This document shows positions 16,256 to 25,056 of a DNA stretch of 46,581 bases, piece by piece. Each line of letters opens with the position of its first letter. Positions within the stretch are counted from its first letter, which is position 1. Both the position numbers and the translations under genes were made by a program. Source of the stretch: Bacteroidota bacterium (GTDB lineage Bacteria > Bacteroidota > Bacteroidia > Bacteroidales > Bacteroidaceae); contig JAEXAJ010000039.1 in the NCBI GenBank assembly GCA_023458215.1, positions 1 through 46,581 of the forward strand, in the 5' to 3' direction. The notes beneath the pieces are model-generated. The model worked only from the letters and a program-made list of their open reading frames with translations. It was not told where the DNA came from and ran no database searches.

Positions 16256-18605
16256 TAATTTTACAAGGCAGTATCACTTCAAAACGGCTACCACTATTCA
16301 CTTTGGATTGCACTTCAATACGGCCTGACAACCGCTCTACAATAACCTTACTGATAGAAAGCCCCAGACCACTGCCTTGTTCAAATTCATCTGTCTTATA
16401 GAATCGATCGAAAATCATTATCATTTCTTGTTCATCGATACCTTTACCGGTATCTTCTACATAGACACATGCTTGATTCTGTTCTTCGTTCACACTACAC
16501 CCCAGCGTGATGTGACCGCTGCTTGTAAACTTATTCGCATTATTTAAAAAATTAGAAACAACTTGGGTGAACCGGGAGGAATCAATATGAACCGGCAAAG
16601 AGATCTTTTCATCTAATTCAAGACGAAACTCCAAAGATGGCTTTATCAATGGATAGTGAGTCTTATAAATATCCCGGACAACTTCAGTGAGATTCCACTC
16701 TTTTATATCAAATTCCATACTACCTGAGTCCAAACGTGAGATTTCCAAGACATCTTCGACAAGCTTCAAAAGCAGATCGTTATTGAGATTGATAATCCGG
16801 AGCATTTCCGCTTTCTCTTCCGGTTCTATTTCTTCGGCTTCTTCACCAATCAACAAATTAGTGAAACCTACAATGGCATTGAGTGGTGTACGAATTTCAT
16901 GACTCATATTATTAAGAAACGATTGCTTCAGTTCAGCTCTTTCCGCCATCTGCTTGGCGAGGATTAGTTGTTGTTCACGCTCCACCATTTCTTGAACGTT
17001 CTGCATGATACCCGCCAGCATCATTTCACCTTGAGAATTCTTCAAGTTACGGCATCGAAATTCATACCATTGATACATCTCGTCACCAAAGCTAAAACGT
17101 GAACGTTCCACATGCAGATCCGAGATAGTATACAGAGTTTCACAAAAATCACTGAACCTCTCGATATCATCGGGATGAATATATTTTAAGAAATCGCTTT
17201 TCGTAAAACGTCGTTGTTCTAACCCCGTCAAAGCTGAGTAGTTTTCGTCAAATTCAACTATTTCGCCTTGAATATTCCAAAGCGAAATCTGCCCGCCATC
17301 GGCAGAAAGCGTCAGGCGTTTATGAGCTTCTTCGAGCATCTTCATATTTTTATGCTGAATCAGAGAACGCCGACGAGTACGCAACAATATAACCGAGAGG
17401 TATATAAACGCCAGTACAAACAGTCCGCCCAGCAAATAAATTTCCAGCTTGTAATGCTCGTAGAACGAATAATTGATGATACGCACATTTGAAGGCACCT
17501 TTTTTATATCGTAACCACTGTAGTTCGAGAAATAAGACCAATCGAGTACATATTCTTTCTTCAAATCCTGCATTTTGGGAATATTAGCCTTTCTGTTTTT
17601 CAACAGTCGGGCAGAGACATCCGCCAAAGTACGGGCAGAAATCACATCTGTTGCCATATATCCGCCCACAACCTTGGTATATCCACCAAAGCCCTCGCGC
17701 AGGCAACTGAAAGAAGGAATGCTCAAGGAGTTTACGATCGGATGCGCCATCGAGTCAAATTTATCCAGCAAAAACACTTTTCTTCCTTGTTCGCTTTTCG
17801 ACTTTTCCATCATGATGAGTAGCGAACTTCCCTTCATATACCGGAATGGACAGAGACTTACGGTAAGTTTGTTTTTCTTGATATCTTCTCTTGCCACGGC
17901 TGGCATCAAGCTATAATATTCAATCATGCCTTTCAATTCATTGTACTCATATTCTATGGGGAACGAAGATTCGGAACTTAAAATACGCACATTTGCCCGG
18001 TCTACAATCTTTGTCAGCAGATCGAAAGATTTATGTCCGTACTGAGTAAAGTCAATATTGTATATAACTTCTATATTGGCATGTGCCTGCAATACTTTGA
18101 TGAAATCAATATTGCTCCTGAAATCAGGTGTATCCCGCAACACGTATACTTGTCTTGATTGATTTTCCTTTATCAGTTCTTCATCCGGGAAGTGCACATT
18201 GCATGCTACCACCGGCAAAGAATCCAGCAGCGGATTACGGGTAGACAAGAGTGAAGATATGGATTGATCGCCGGTTGTCAGAATAAGATCCAACGGCTTA
18301 CTCTTGATTATTTCGAGATATCTTTGTATGCGTTCCGTCTCTTCTGTTAAGTCATCGGCATCACTGCAAAGGTAGAATTTATCCAATATAGGTTCAATCC
18401 CCTGCTTCCTGAGCTCTTTTTCCAGAAGTTCATCAAAATTACCATAGTTGGCATCGCTTTCGGTAAAAGAATAAATTACAGAAATATGTTTCTTCACCCT
18501 ATTGTGCTTAGCATACCACCTATTAAAGTTGTATCCACAAAGAAATATTCCTAATAGACAAATGCCGGCAAAGACATATTTATATTTAGAGTTAACAATT
18601 CTCAT
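16245..18605 (-). CDS. Membrane sensor histidine kinase with periplasmic substrate-binding-like domain
   Basis: A 786-aa protein. TM segments are near residues 10-26 and 390-408. The loop between them (about 350 aa) resembles ABC-transporter substrate-binding proteins of the PF04392 type (DLILTTGDQSISSLL, VVACNVHFPD, GGYMATDVISARTLADV). A PAS domain is near 430-545, HisKA has the phospho-His at 569 in MSHEIRTPLNAIVG, and a HATPase domain follows with NFLNNANKF, VEDTGKGID and GSGLGLSISK. There is no receiver domain and no adjacent response regulator, so it is an orphan kinase. It probably senses a small extracytoplasmic ligand. Confidence 0.9.
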   Translation of the reverse strand: MRIVNSKYKYVFAGICLLGIFLCGYNFNRWYAKHNRVKKHISVIYSFTESDANYGNFDELLEKELRKQGIEPILDKFYLCSDADDLTEETERIQRYLEIIKSKPLDLILTTGDQSISSLLSTRNPLLDSLPVVACNVHFPDEELIKENQSRQVYVLRDTPDFRSNIDFIKVLQAHANIEVIYNIDFTQYGHKSFDLLTKIVDRANVRILSSESSFPIEYEYNELKGMIEYYSLMPAVAREDIKKNKLTVSLCPFRYMKGSSLLIMMEKSKSEQGRKVFLLDKFDSMAHPIVNSLSIPSFSCLREGFGGYTKVVGGYMATDVISARTLADVSARLLKNRKANIPKMQDLKKEYVLDWSYFSNYSGYDIKKVPSNVRIINYSFYEHYKLEIYLLGGLFVLAFIYLSVILLRTRRRSLIQHKNMKMLEEAHKRLTLSADGGQISLWNIQGEIVEFDENYSALTGLEQRRFTKSDFLKYIHPDDIERFSDFCETLYTISDLHVERSRFSFGDEMYQWYEFRCRNLKNSQGEMMLAGIMQNVQEMVEREQQLILAKQMAERAELKQSFLNNMSHEIRTPLNAIVGFTNLLIGEEAEEIEPEEKAEMLRIINLNNDLLLKLVEDVLEISRLDSGSMEFDIKEWNLTEVVRDIYKTHYPLIKPSLEFRLELDEKISLPVHIDSSRFTQVVSNFLNNANKFTSSGHITLGCSVNEEQNQACVYVEDTGKGIDEQEMIMIFDRFYKTDEFEQGSGLGLSISKVIVERLSGRIEVQSKVNSGSRFEVILPCKIIKS

Positions 18606-18710
18606 GATTCAGTTATGCCTTGCGAAAATAATAAATATTCGACAATTGAAACTATTATTTTGTAAAAAGTTAGCTAAACAACAAAATATGCAACTGAATA
18701 TATCAGAATA

Positions 18711-19565
18711 TCAACCTAATTCCTCCTTCAGCTTATGCCCGCAATATTTACAGAAGGCTGCATTTTCTTCGTGTCCTGTCTTGTGGCAATTGGGACACTC
18801 CAAGTCTTTTAGCTTTTTATACTCCTTTATCATTGATACGGAAACAATGCCCGTGGGAACTGCAATAATCGTATAACCTATCAGCATGACACAAGCCGAA
18901 AGGAATTTTCCAAGCGGAGTAACAGGGGTTATATCACCATACCCCACTGTAGTCATTGTAACGCATGCCCAATAAATACTATTCGGAATATTATCGAATT
19001 GTGAGCCGGGACGATTACCTTCTATCATGTACATTAAAGTTCCGATAGAGATTACAAGAATAACCACAAAAAGAAAGAATACAGCTATTTTCTTGCTACT
19101 CTCCCGAAGTGAATTGAGCAAACGTTCTCCTTCGATCCAAAAGTTGAAGAGTTTGAAAACACGAAATACCCGTATGATGCGGAACGCCCTCACCACCGTT
19201 AAATAACGTGCGTTAGGAATGAAAAAAGCGAGATACAAGGGCAACGTAGCAAGCAAATCTATAATGCCGAAGAAGCTAAATATGTATTTTCGTGGATGAG
19301 GTGAGCAATAAATGCGGGTCAGGTACTCGAAAGTGAAGAATCCGGTAAAGAGAAATTCGCATATCACAAACGGTCCGGTAAGCCAAACCGGAAGCTGTTG
19401 CAGACTCTCTATGATAGCAAGCAATATGCTAAGCAGAATGCATACAATAAGTGTCACATCGAATGCCTTCCCAGCAGGAGTATCTGATTCGAAGATGATA
19501 ACGTACAACTTATGCTTGAGCTTTTCGTTGTGCAAAAAACGATAAATAAAATTTCTTTCAGCCAT
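18711..19565 (-). CDS. Voltage-gated-type potassium channel with C-terminal zinc ribbon
   Basis: A 284-aa six-TM channel from the ATG at 19565. The S4-like segment (residues 126-137, RAFRIIRVFRVF) has an Arg at every third position. The pore has the K+ filter TVGYGD (206-211) preceded by CVTMT. After the last helix a short linker leads to C257-x2-C260 ... C272-x2-C275, a zinc-ribbon pattern. The protein sits in the inner membrane and should conduct K+ in response to voltage. The zinc ribbon could bind a partner or sense metal or redox state, which is an inference. There is no obvious operon partner. Confidence 0.88.
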   Translation of the reverse strand: MAERNFIYRFLHNEKLKHKLYVIIFESDTPAGKAFDVTLIVCILLSILLAIIESLQQLPVWLTGPFVICEFLFTGFFTFEYLTRIYCSPHPRKYIFSFFGIIDLLATLPLYLAFFIPNARYLTVVRAFRIIRVFRVFKLFNFWIEGERLLNSLRESSKKIAVFFLFVVILVISIGTLMYMIEGNRPGSQFDNIPNSIYWACVTMTTVGYGDITPVTPLGKFLSACVMLIGYTIIAVPTGIVSVSMIKEYKKLKDLECPNCHKTGHEENAAFCKYCGHKLKEELG

Positions 19566-19658
19566 GCAGCTATAACACACTATAAGCTGCTTTTGTTTGC
19601 CTTTTACCTACCCTCTTATGATCCTTACCTACAATAAAGCTAAAATTCCGAGATACAT

Positions 19659-20480
19659 TTATTTCGAAGGCGAATATCCAAATTGTTTCTTGAAAGCAGT
19701 AGAAAAATGCGAAAGATTCTTGAAGCCGACTTCCAGGTAAACCTCCGAAACCTTTTTCTTTTCATTCAACAGCTTGTCTTGTGCCACATTCAGCCTTTTT
19801 TCCATCAGCCACTTTTGTGGAGGCAGGTCGCTCACTTTCTTAAAGTCTCGCTTGAATGCGGCCAGACTTCGACCTGTGTAATGGGCTATTTCCTCAACAG
19901 TCAGGTCATAAGCATAATTCTTCTCCATGAAACCGAGTATATCGATTTTCCATGGATCGGTAAAGTCGAACAAACTTGGGTAGAACTGCTCGTCAATATC
20001 TAAGAGGGCGTAAATACCCTCGTGCAACTTCATGTCGATAATGCGGTCGGCAGGCTGGGTCGAAGTGTCAAAATAGGGCAACATGGACTGAAACAAGCTT
20101 GCAATGGCAGGCGTCTGGGGGAGCCTTACCACACTGGGGGCATGCTTACGTACCTGCAAAGGGAGTTTCTTTTTGTCGATGGTATTATAGAATTCCCGCA
20201 GGAAAGCTCTTTTAAAAACAAGGGATATACCGATGAACTTCTCTTTTCCTTTGGGTTGCTTAGTCAAGCTGACGCGGTTGTCCTTACGCAGGAATACGCA
20301 TTCTCCCTTGCTAATTTTGGCGATAGTTTGCCCTTCCTGGAGCAGCATTTCACCTGAACATACGTAAACTAGCGTATGATCTTCCACCATCCCCCAACAT
20401 CCCCGTTCATTGTCTGAATAGCAACTAAAAAAGATATCGGAATAGTTGAATACGTTCGGTTCGTCTATTACAAATTTCAT
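19659..20480 (-). CDS. AraC-family transcriptional regulator
   Basis: A 273-aa protein with an N-terminal ligand-binding region (DHTLVYVCSGEMLLQEGQTIAKISKGECVFLRKDN, cupin-like) and a C-terminal double helix-turn-helix (YDLTVEEIAHYTGRSLAAFKRDFKKV and VSEVYLEVGFKNLSHFSTAFKKQFGYSP). It lies 142 bp downstream of the alpha/beta hydrolase on the same strand, a pairing often seen for these hydrolases and their regulators, so it may control the hydrolase. Confidence 0.9.
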   Translation of the reverse strand: MKFVIDEPNVFNYSDIFFSCYSDNERGCWGMVEDHTLVYVCSGEMLLQEGQTIAKISKGECVFLRKDNRVSLTKQPKGKEKFIGISLVFKRAFLREFYNTIDKKKLPLQVRKHAPSVVRLPQTPAIASLFQSMLPYFDTSTQPADRIIDMKLHEGIYALLDIDEQFYPSLFDFTDPWKIDILGFMEKNYAYDLTVEEIAHYTGRSLAAFKRDFKKVSDLPPQKWLMEKRLNVAQDKLLNEKKKVSEVYLEVGFKNLSHFSTAFKKQFGYSPSK

Positions 20481-20622
20481 ATTGTTTCTTGTTTTGTGCG
20501 AAGTTAATGCAAATAACAGAATACAGGGAGATACAACTTCTGTTTTTTATCTCCCTATATCCTTTATTTATTACTTTATGCTAAATCTGCCATTCTACTC
20601 AATAAAGATATGGCAAACATTA

Positions 20623-21546
20623 TCAGCAGAGATTTTTCTTAAAGAAAGGTACCAGCACCGATATCGCTTCTTCTACATATTGCGGAACATCATACATCTG
20701 CATGTGGTCGGCTCCTTCTACCAGGTAAAGGGTTTTATCAGTGCTTGCGGCACGCTTGTACAAATCTTCGCTGTACCATTTACTACCAGCCACGCTTCCG
20801 GCAACGAGTAGTAAAGGTTGCGTAAGAAAGAGTTCAGCCAAATGGAATGCATCGTAAGTTACCAGTTGTGTGAAACATCTTACAAGGGCTACACTGGGGG
20901 CTGTGGCACATTGAGCACGTGGAGTACGATAATACTCCCACGCTTCTTGCATCTCCTTGTTGGGAGCTTCTTCTTTAGTAGTGGGAGCCAGCGGGAAGGT
21001 TGCTATTTCAGCACCATTTGCTTCTGCAGTACGAGCGCCGGCACCACCCAATAACATAGGGAAAGCATCTTCTGATTTTTGACTACCATCCCACCCGTTA
21101 CGGAACATGGCACCGATATTAACCCCGCTAACTGTTCCTACAGCCTTAATACGGTGGTCGTTGATAGCGGCATTTGCAGTATATCCACCTCCGGCACAGA
21201 TACCCATTGCACCAATTTTTTCAATATCTATGTAAGGGAGCGTTGTCAGATAGTCAATGACAGCACTGACATCTTCCGTCCGTATATAAGGATTTTCCAG
21301 CTGACGGGGTTCGCCTGTGCTCTCACCCTGATAAGAAGCATCATAAGCGATCGTGACAATACCTGCTTCAGCCAGTTTCTTAGCATACAATCCAGCCGTC
21401 TGCTCTTTTACTCCACCACCGGGATGCGTCACTACAATTGCCGGGTATTTTCCTTCTTTATCAAAATTTTCAGGGAAATTGACAACTGCCGACATTATAA
21501 TACCTTGTCCATTCTTGTTTTCGAATTGTACTTTTTGTTGAGACAT
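20623..21546 (-). CDS. Alpha/beta hydrolase of the dienelactone-hydrolase-like type
   Basis: A 307-aa protein without a signal peptide. The nucleophile elbow is G-x-C-x-G (GICAGGGY), with Cys instead of Ser as in dienelactone hydrolases. The oxyanion region is VVTHPGGGVKEQ, and the catalytic His is in the late segment VEGADHMQMYD. The family is annotated as YcjY-like alpha/beta hydrolases of unknown physiological substrate. The next gene on the same strand is an AraC regulator, suggesting inducible expression, perhaps in a stress or detoxification response. Confidence 0.85.
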   Translation of the reverse strand: MSQQKVQFENKNGQGIIMSAVVNFPENFDKEGKYPAIVVTHPGGGVKEQTAGLYAKKLAEAGIVTIAYDASYQGESTGEPRQLENPYIRTEDVSAVIDYLTTLPYIDIEKIGAMGICAGGGYTANAAINDHRIKAVGTVSGVNIGAMFRNGWDGSQKSEDAFPMLLGGAGARTAEANGAEIATFPLAPTTKEEAPNKEMQEAWEYYRTPRAQCATAPSVALVRCFTQLVTYDAFHLAELFLTQPLLLVAGSVAGSKWYSEDLYKRAASTDKTLYLVEGADHMQMYDVPQYVEEAISVLVPFFKKNLC

Positions 21547-21613
21547 AATGTTATTATTTTAAAAAGTTAATAATCAGACTAAACCTTGCGGCTAATCCTT
21601 TTTAGTTTCAACG

Positions 21614-21621
21614 CAAAGGTA
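21614..21621 (-). promoter_or_regulatory. -7 element for the alpha/beta hydrolase
   Basis: TACCTTTG on the minus strand, about 68 nt before the ATG at 21546. The -33 element is not apparent. The stretch from here to about 21830 has no recognisable gene or RNA. Confidence 0.5.
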
Positions 21622-21832
21622 GAGGAACATACGAATTCTCGTTTTTCCCTACGGCTCAAAAAAGTTTTCTATATGGCTCTTTTTCCACTTGCAAAAACTC
21701 ACTATTATATAAAATTGAAATATTCATTGAGGAATTGGAAATGTTAGAGAACCCGCCAAAGAGAATGAAAATGTACAGCTAATGCCACCTTTCCGGCGAA
21801 TACCTCAATAAAAAGTGAAGCGTATAGGGACA

Positions 21833-21866
21833 TAAAAAAAGCACTAATATATTGAATATTAGTGCT
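21833..21866 (-). terminator. Rho-independent terminator of tRNA-Asp
   Basis: The 11-bp perfect stem AGCACTAATAT (21840-21850) and ATATTAGTGCT (21856-21866) has a 5-nt loop. It is followed on the minus strand by a T-run (21833-21840). It lies 25 nt past the 3' end of the tRNA. Confidence 0.85.
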
Positions 21867-21891
21867 AAATATAATTTATTTATAAACCTTG

Positions 21892-21965
21892 CGGTCCGGA
21901 CGGGACTCGAACCCGCGACCCCATGCGTGACAGGCATGTATTCTAACCAACTGAACTACCGAACC
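21892..21965 (-). tRNA. tRNA-Asp (anticodon GTC)
   Basis: A 74-nt cloverleaf on the minus strand, starting GGTTCGGTAGTTCAG. The anticodon loop CTGTCAC gives GTC. The T-arm has GGTTCGAGTCC, and the acceptor GGTTCGG/CCGGACC pairs fully with one G-U. The discriminator is G and CCA is not encoded. It has its own promoter upstream and its own terminator downstream. Confidence 0.96.
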
Positions 21966-22007
21966 AATTTTTCATTTTTTATTTGCTATCTCTCTCGATT
22001 GCGGTTG

Positions 22008-22015
22008 CAAAGGTA
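22008..22015 (-). promoter_or_regulatory. -7 element for tRNA-Asp
   Basis: TACCTTTG on the minus strand, about 42 nt upstream of the tRNA 5' end. It is divergent from the aminotransferase promoter. Confidence 0.5.
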
Positions 22016-22077
22016 GGCGTTTTTTTCATATCTGCAATAGCTACAAAGAAAAAAAATCATCTTTTTTTTTACAGGTA

Positions 22078-22106
22078 TTGATTATAAGAGATTTATATTA
22101 CCTTTG
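22078..22106 (+). promoter_or_regulatory. Promoter of the aminotransferase gene
   Basis: The -7 element TACCTTTG is at 22099-22106, with TTG at 22078-22080 (18-bp spacer). The ATG lies 25 bp downstream at 22132. Confidence 0.6.
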
Positions 22107-22131
22107 CAACGCAAATAAAAAAAAGAAAGAC

Positions 22132-23448
22132 ATGAGAAATACTCCTATCGAGCGTAAGTTGATCGATGAAACCATCGAAAAATTCAATATAGCAGACTTT
22201 TCTAAAGCTACTATTCGTGAAGTAAAAGCCATTGCAGCCAAAGCAGAAGCCGAGTCGGGCGTGGAATTTATAAAAATGGAAATGGGCGTACCGGGTCTCC
22301 CCCCTTCGGCAGTGGGTGTTGAAGCTGAAATCAAAGCGTTACAGAACGGTATTGCCAGCCTGTATCCGGATATCAACGGACTGCCTGAATTAAAAACAGA
22401 AGCATCACGCTTTATCAAAGCCTTTATTAATGTAGATGTAGCTCCGGAAGGTTGTGTGCCGGTAACCGGTTCTATGCAAGGCACATTTGCCTCATTCCTT
22501 ACCTGTTGCCAATGCGACGAGAAAAAAGATACTATTCTTTTCATCGATCCCGGCTTCCCTGTACAAAAACAGCAATTGATAGTTATGGGACAGAAGTTCG
22601 AAACATTTGATGTTTACGATTACCGTGGCGACAAGTTGAAAGAGAAATTGGAAAGCTACCTTAAAAAAGGAAATATCTCCGCCATTATTTACTCAAATCC
22701 GAATAACCCCAGTTGGATCTGCCTCAAAGAAGAAGAGTTACGCATCATTGGTGAACTTGCTACCCAATACGATGCTATCGTTCTGGAGGACCTGGCCTAT
22801 TTTGCCATGGACTTCCGTCAGAATCTAAGCAAACCGTTCGAAGCACCTTACCAACCTTCGGTAGCTCGATACACCGATCATTATGTACTGCTGATCTCCG
22901 GTTCAAAAGCCTTCAGCTATGCAGGACAACGCATCGGTGTGAGCTGCATTTCTAACAAATTATATCATCGTGCTTACGAGGGATTCAAGAAACGCTATGG
23001 AGGCGGGACATTCGGTACGGTATTTATTCACCGCGTGCTTTATGCGCTTTCTTCAGGTACCAGCCACTCGGCACAATTTGCACTTGCTGCCATGCTGAAA
23101 GCTGCAAATGACGGAAAATACAATTTCCTCGACGAAGTGAAAGTGTATGGTGAGCGTGCCCGCCGACTGAAAGATATATTCTTGCACAACGGTTTTCACT
23201 TGGTATATGACAATGATCTAGGTGAAGCTATTGCCGACGGTTTTTACTTCACCATCGGTTATCCGGGCATGACAAGCGGAGAGCTTGCCAAGGAACTAAT
23301 GTACTATGGCGTAAGTGCCATTTCGCTGATAACCACCGGAAGCCATCAGGAAGGGCTGCGTGCCTGCACTTCTTTCATCCAGGATCATCAATACGCCCAA
23401 CTGGAAGAACGAATGGCCATTTTTGCTGAAAACCATCCAATAAAATAG
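22132..23448 (+). CDS. PLP-dependent class I/II aminotransferase
   Basis: A 438-aa protein starting at the ATG at 22132; the frame extends upstream only through the promoter. The fold type I features are present: YPDINGLPELKTEASRFI, the N of NPNNPSW, the D of LEDLAYF, the PLP-binding Lys in SGSKAFSYAGQRIG, and the late Arg in GLRACTSF. It transfers amino groups between an amino acid and a 2-oxo acid in the cytoplasm. The substrate is not clear, and aspartate/tyrosine-type enzymes are nearest by pattern. It stands alone between tRNA-Asp and the convergent SusD-like gene. Confidence 0.87.
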   Translation: MRNTPIERKLIDETIEKFNIADFSKATIREVKAIAAKAEAESGVEFIKMEMGVPGLPPSAVGVEAEIKALQNGIASLYPDINGLPELKTEASRFIKAFINVDVAPEGCVPVTGSMQGTFASFLTCCQCDEKKDTILFIDPGFPVQKQQLIVMGQKFETFDVYDYRGDKLKEKLESYLKKGNISAIIYSNPNNPSWICLKEEELRIIGELATQYDAIVLEDLAYFAMDFRQNLSKPFEAPYQPSVARYTDHYVLLISGSKAFSYAGQRIGVSCISNKLYHRAYEGFKKRYGGGTFGTVFIHRVLYALSSGTSHSAQFALAAMLKAANDGKYNFLDEVKVYGERARRLKDIFLHNGFHLVYDNDLGEAIADGFYFTIGYPGMTSGELAKELMYYGVSAISLITTGSHQEGLRACTSFIQDHQYAQLEERMAIFAENHPIK

Positions 23449-23459
23449 AAATCAACACA

Positions 23460-25040
23460 TCACCAGTTCGTGCCGGTATCCCACCACAATCGGATACCGG
23501 CATTATCTTTTCCCCCCAATGCCGCTACCAATGCGGCATATTGTTCTGCATTCTCAGTTTTCAGTCCGCCGGGAAAGTTCAGGCGCCGAATCATAGTTTC
23601 CGTATCGATACATCCCGCCTTGCTATGATTGAAGCGAACCGGAAACAAGCGGGGATATCCCGTTCTGCGTTGCTCCGCCCAAGCTTCACACCCTTCGGGG
23701 AACATAGATATCCATTTTTGAGTAATTATTTTCTCTAGTTTTATTTCTTTATCCGCATTCTCATCCCAACGGGGTGACACGTGACAACGGGCTTTAATAT
23801 TATTTTCGGCATCGTAAGTATCTATAAAATCAGCAGGCAGGCGGTTGCTTTCCAAATAGTCATCAAACTGCAAAATGCCATGCTGCCGGAAGGAAGTTAG
23901 AATGCCTTGCTCGTAACAGTTTTTTGCAGACTCACCGGTCCATCCTCGCAAAGCAGCTTCGGCACGGAGAAACCAAATCTCTGCAGCAGTCATAAGAACT
24001 GCATCCGATAGTTGGGTAATTTTCAGTTTTGACAATGTATTATAGAAGTTATGCGCAAAACAGGTCCCTTGGCGGATACCACGGTACTCTCCTATATAGG
24101 CATCGTTTCGGCATGTTTCAAAATAGAGTTCACGGCGGGGATCTTCGTAGCCATTCAGAATAGATTCCATCGGAGCACTCATGTAAGCTTCATTCCAAAC
24201 AAGATTGATTTCTCCCAACGGATTGGTATAACCGCTTTTTGTGGAAACCGCCACCAGTTCGTCGGCATTCTGTAATACACCAAATTCATTATCCAAGGCT
24301 TTTAGAAATTCTGATTTTGCTTTCACAGGGTCAGCTACGGCTATACGCATGGCAAGACGCATCCGCAATGAGTTGGCAAACTTTATCCATGAAGAGTATT
24401 TACCATCCATCACAATATCGAAGCGGGCAAATTCGGACGCTTCTTTATGTGCGTCGATATATTGGGTAAGAACCGTTACAGCTGTGTCCAGTTCACAAAA
24501 AAAAGCATTATAAACAGCTTGCTGTGTATCGGGCAGATACTGACCTCCGGAATCGGCAAAACGACTATACACAATAGGTCCGTAGTAATCGGTGACCCGG
24601 TGCATCACTTCTGCTTTTAGTATCTTGGTAATACCGAAAAAAGCCGGCATACGTTCACGTGTAGCATTCTCCGATTGGTATATTTGCGGGAAAATATACT
24701 CATAGGTATGAGTCCACATCGCACTGGTCCAGCCATCCTGCAAATTATAGTCGGAATTGTTCGAACTGCCATTCAATGGTTTAGCATCGTGCATATATCC
24801 ACTGAACATATCTGCATTCAGGTTTTGGGTCATCTGGAAAGGCCAGTTCTTGCCTTTACCATAATCGTAATTAAAGTAGATGCCTTGCTGAATAATGCCG
24901 ATACGAATACCATGCTCGTTATAATCTGCCTGAAGATCTTTATCCGTCACCCCAGACTGGTCTGTATTGATATCCCTGAAACCACCCGTACAAGAAAGAA
25001 GTACAGAGATTAAACTTATCAATCCTATTATATATTTCAT
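23460..25040 (-). CDS. SusD/RagB-family outer-membrane lipoprotein (SusD-like type 2)
   Basis: A 526-aa protein from the ATG at 25040. The lipoprotein signal MKYIIGLISLISVLLSC has its Cys at the expected lipobox position. The mid-protein pattern (KILKAEVMHRVTDYYGPIVYS, FARFDIVMDGKYSSWIKFANSLRMRLAMRI) and the AAEIWFLRAEAALRGW TPR-like helices are typical of the SusD-like group with RagB-like members. The protein sits on the cell surface and caps the TonB-dependent porin encoded upstream. The pair captures a nutrient; no glycan enzymes are nearby, so peptide or another substrate is as likely as carbohydrate. Confidence 0.9.
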   Translation of the reverse strand: MKYIIGLISLISVLLSCTGGFRDINTDQSGVTDKDLQADYNEHGIRIGIIQQGIYFNYDYGKGKNWPFQMTQNLNADMFSGYMHDAKPLNGSSNNSDYNLQDGWTSAMWTHTYEYIFPQIYQSENATRERMPAFFGITKILKAEVMHRVTDYYGPIVYSRFADSGGQYLPDTQQAVYNAFFCELDTAVTVLTQYIDAHKEASEFARFDIVMDGKYSSWIKFANSLRMRLAMRIAVADPVKAKSEFLKALDNEFGVLQNADELVAVSTKSGYTNPLGEINLVWNEAYMSAPMESILNGYEDPRRELYFETCRNDAYIGEYRGIRQGTCFAHNFYNTLSKLKITQLSDAVLMTAAEIWFLRAEAALRGWTGESAKNCYEQGILTSFRQHGILQFDDYLESNRLPADFIDTYDAENNIKARCHVSPRWDENADKEIKLEKIITQKWISMFPEGCEAWAEQRRTGYPRLFPVRFNHSKAGCIDTETMIRRLNFPGGLKTENAEQYAALVAALGGKDNAGIRLWWDTGTNW

Positions 25041-25056
25041 ATCACTTATCCTGCAA

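Noticed and set aside
16245..18605. Hybrid two-component system of the SusR/BT-type
   Set aside because: The protein ends after the HATPase domain. There is no receiver or AraC output domain and the sensor is a substrate-binding fold, not a Y_Y_Y/beta-propeller.
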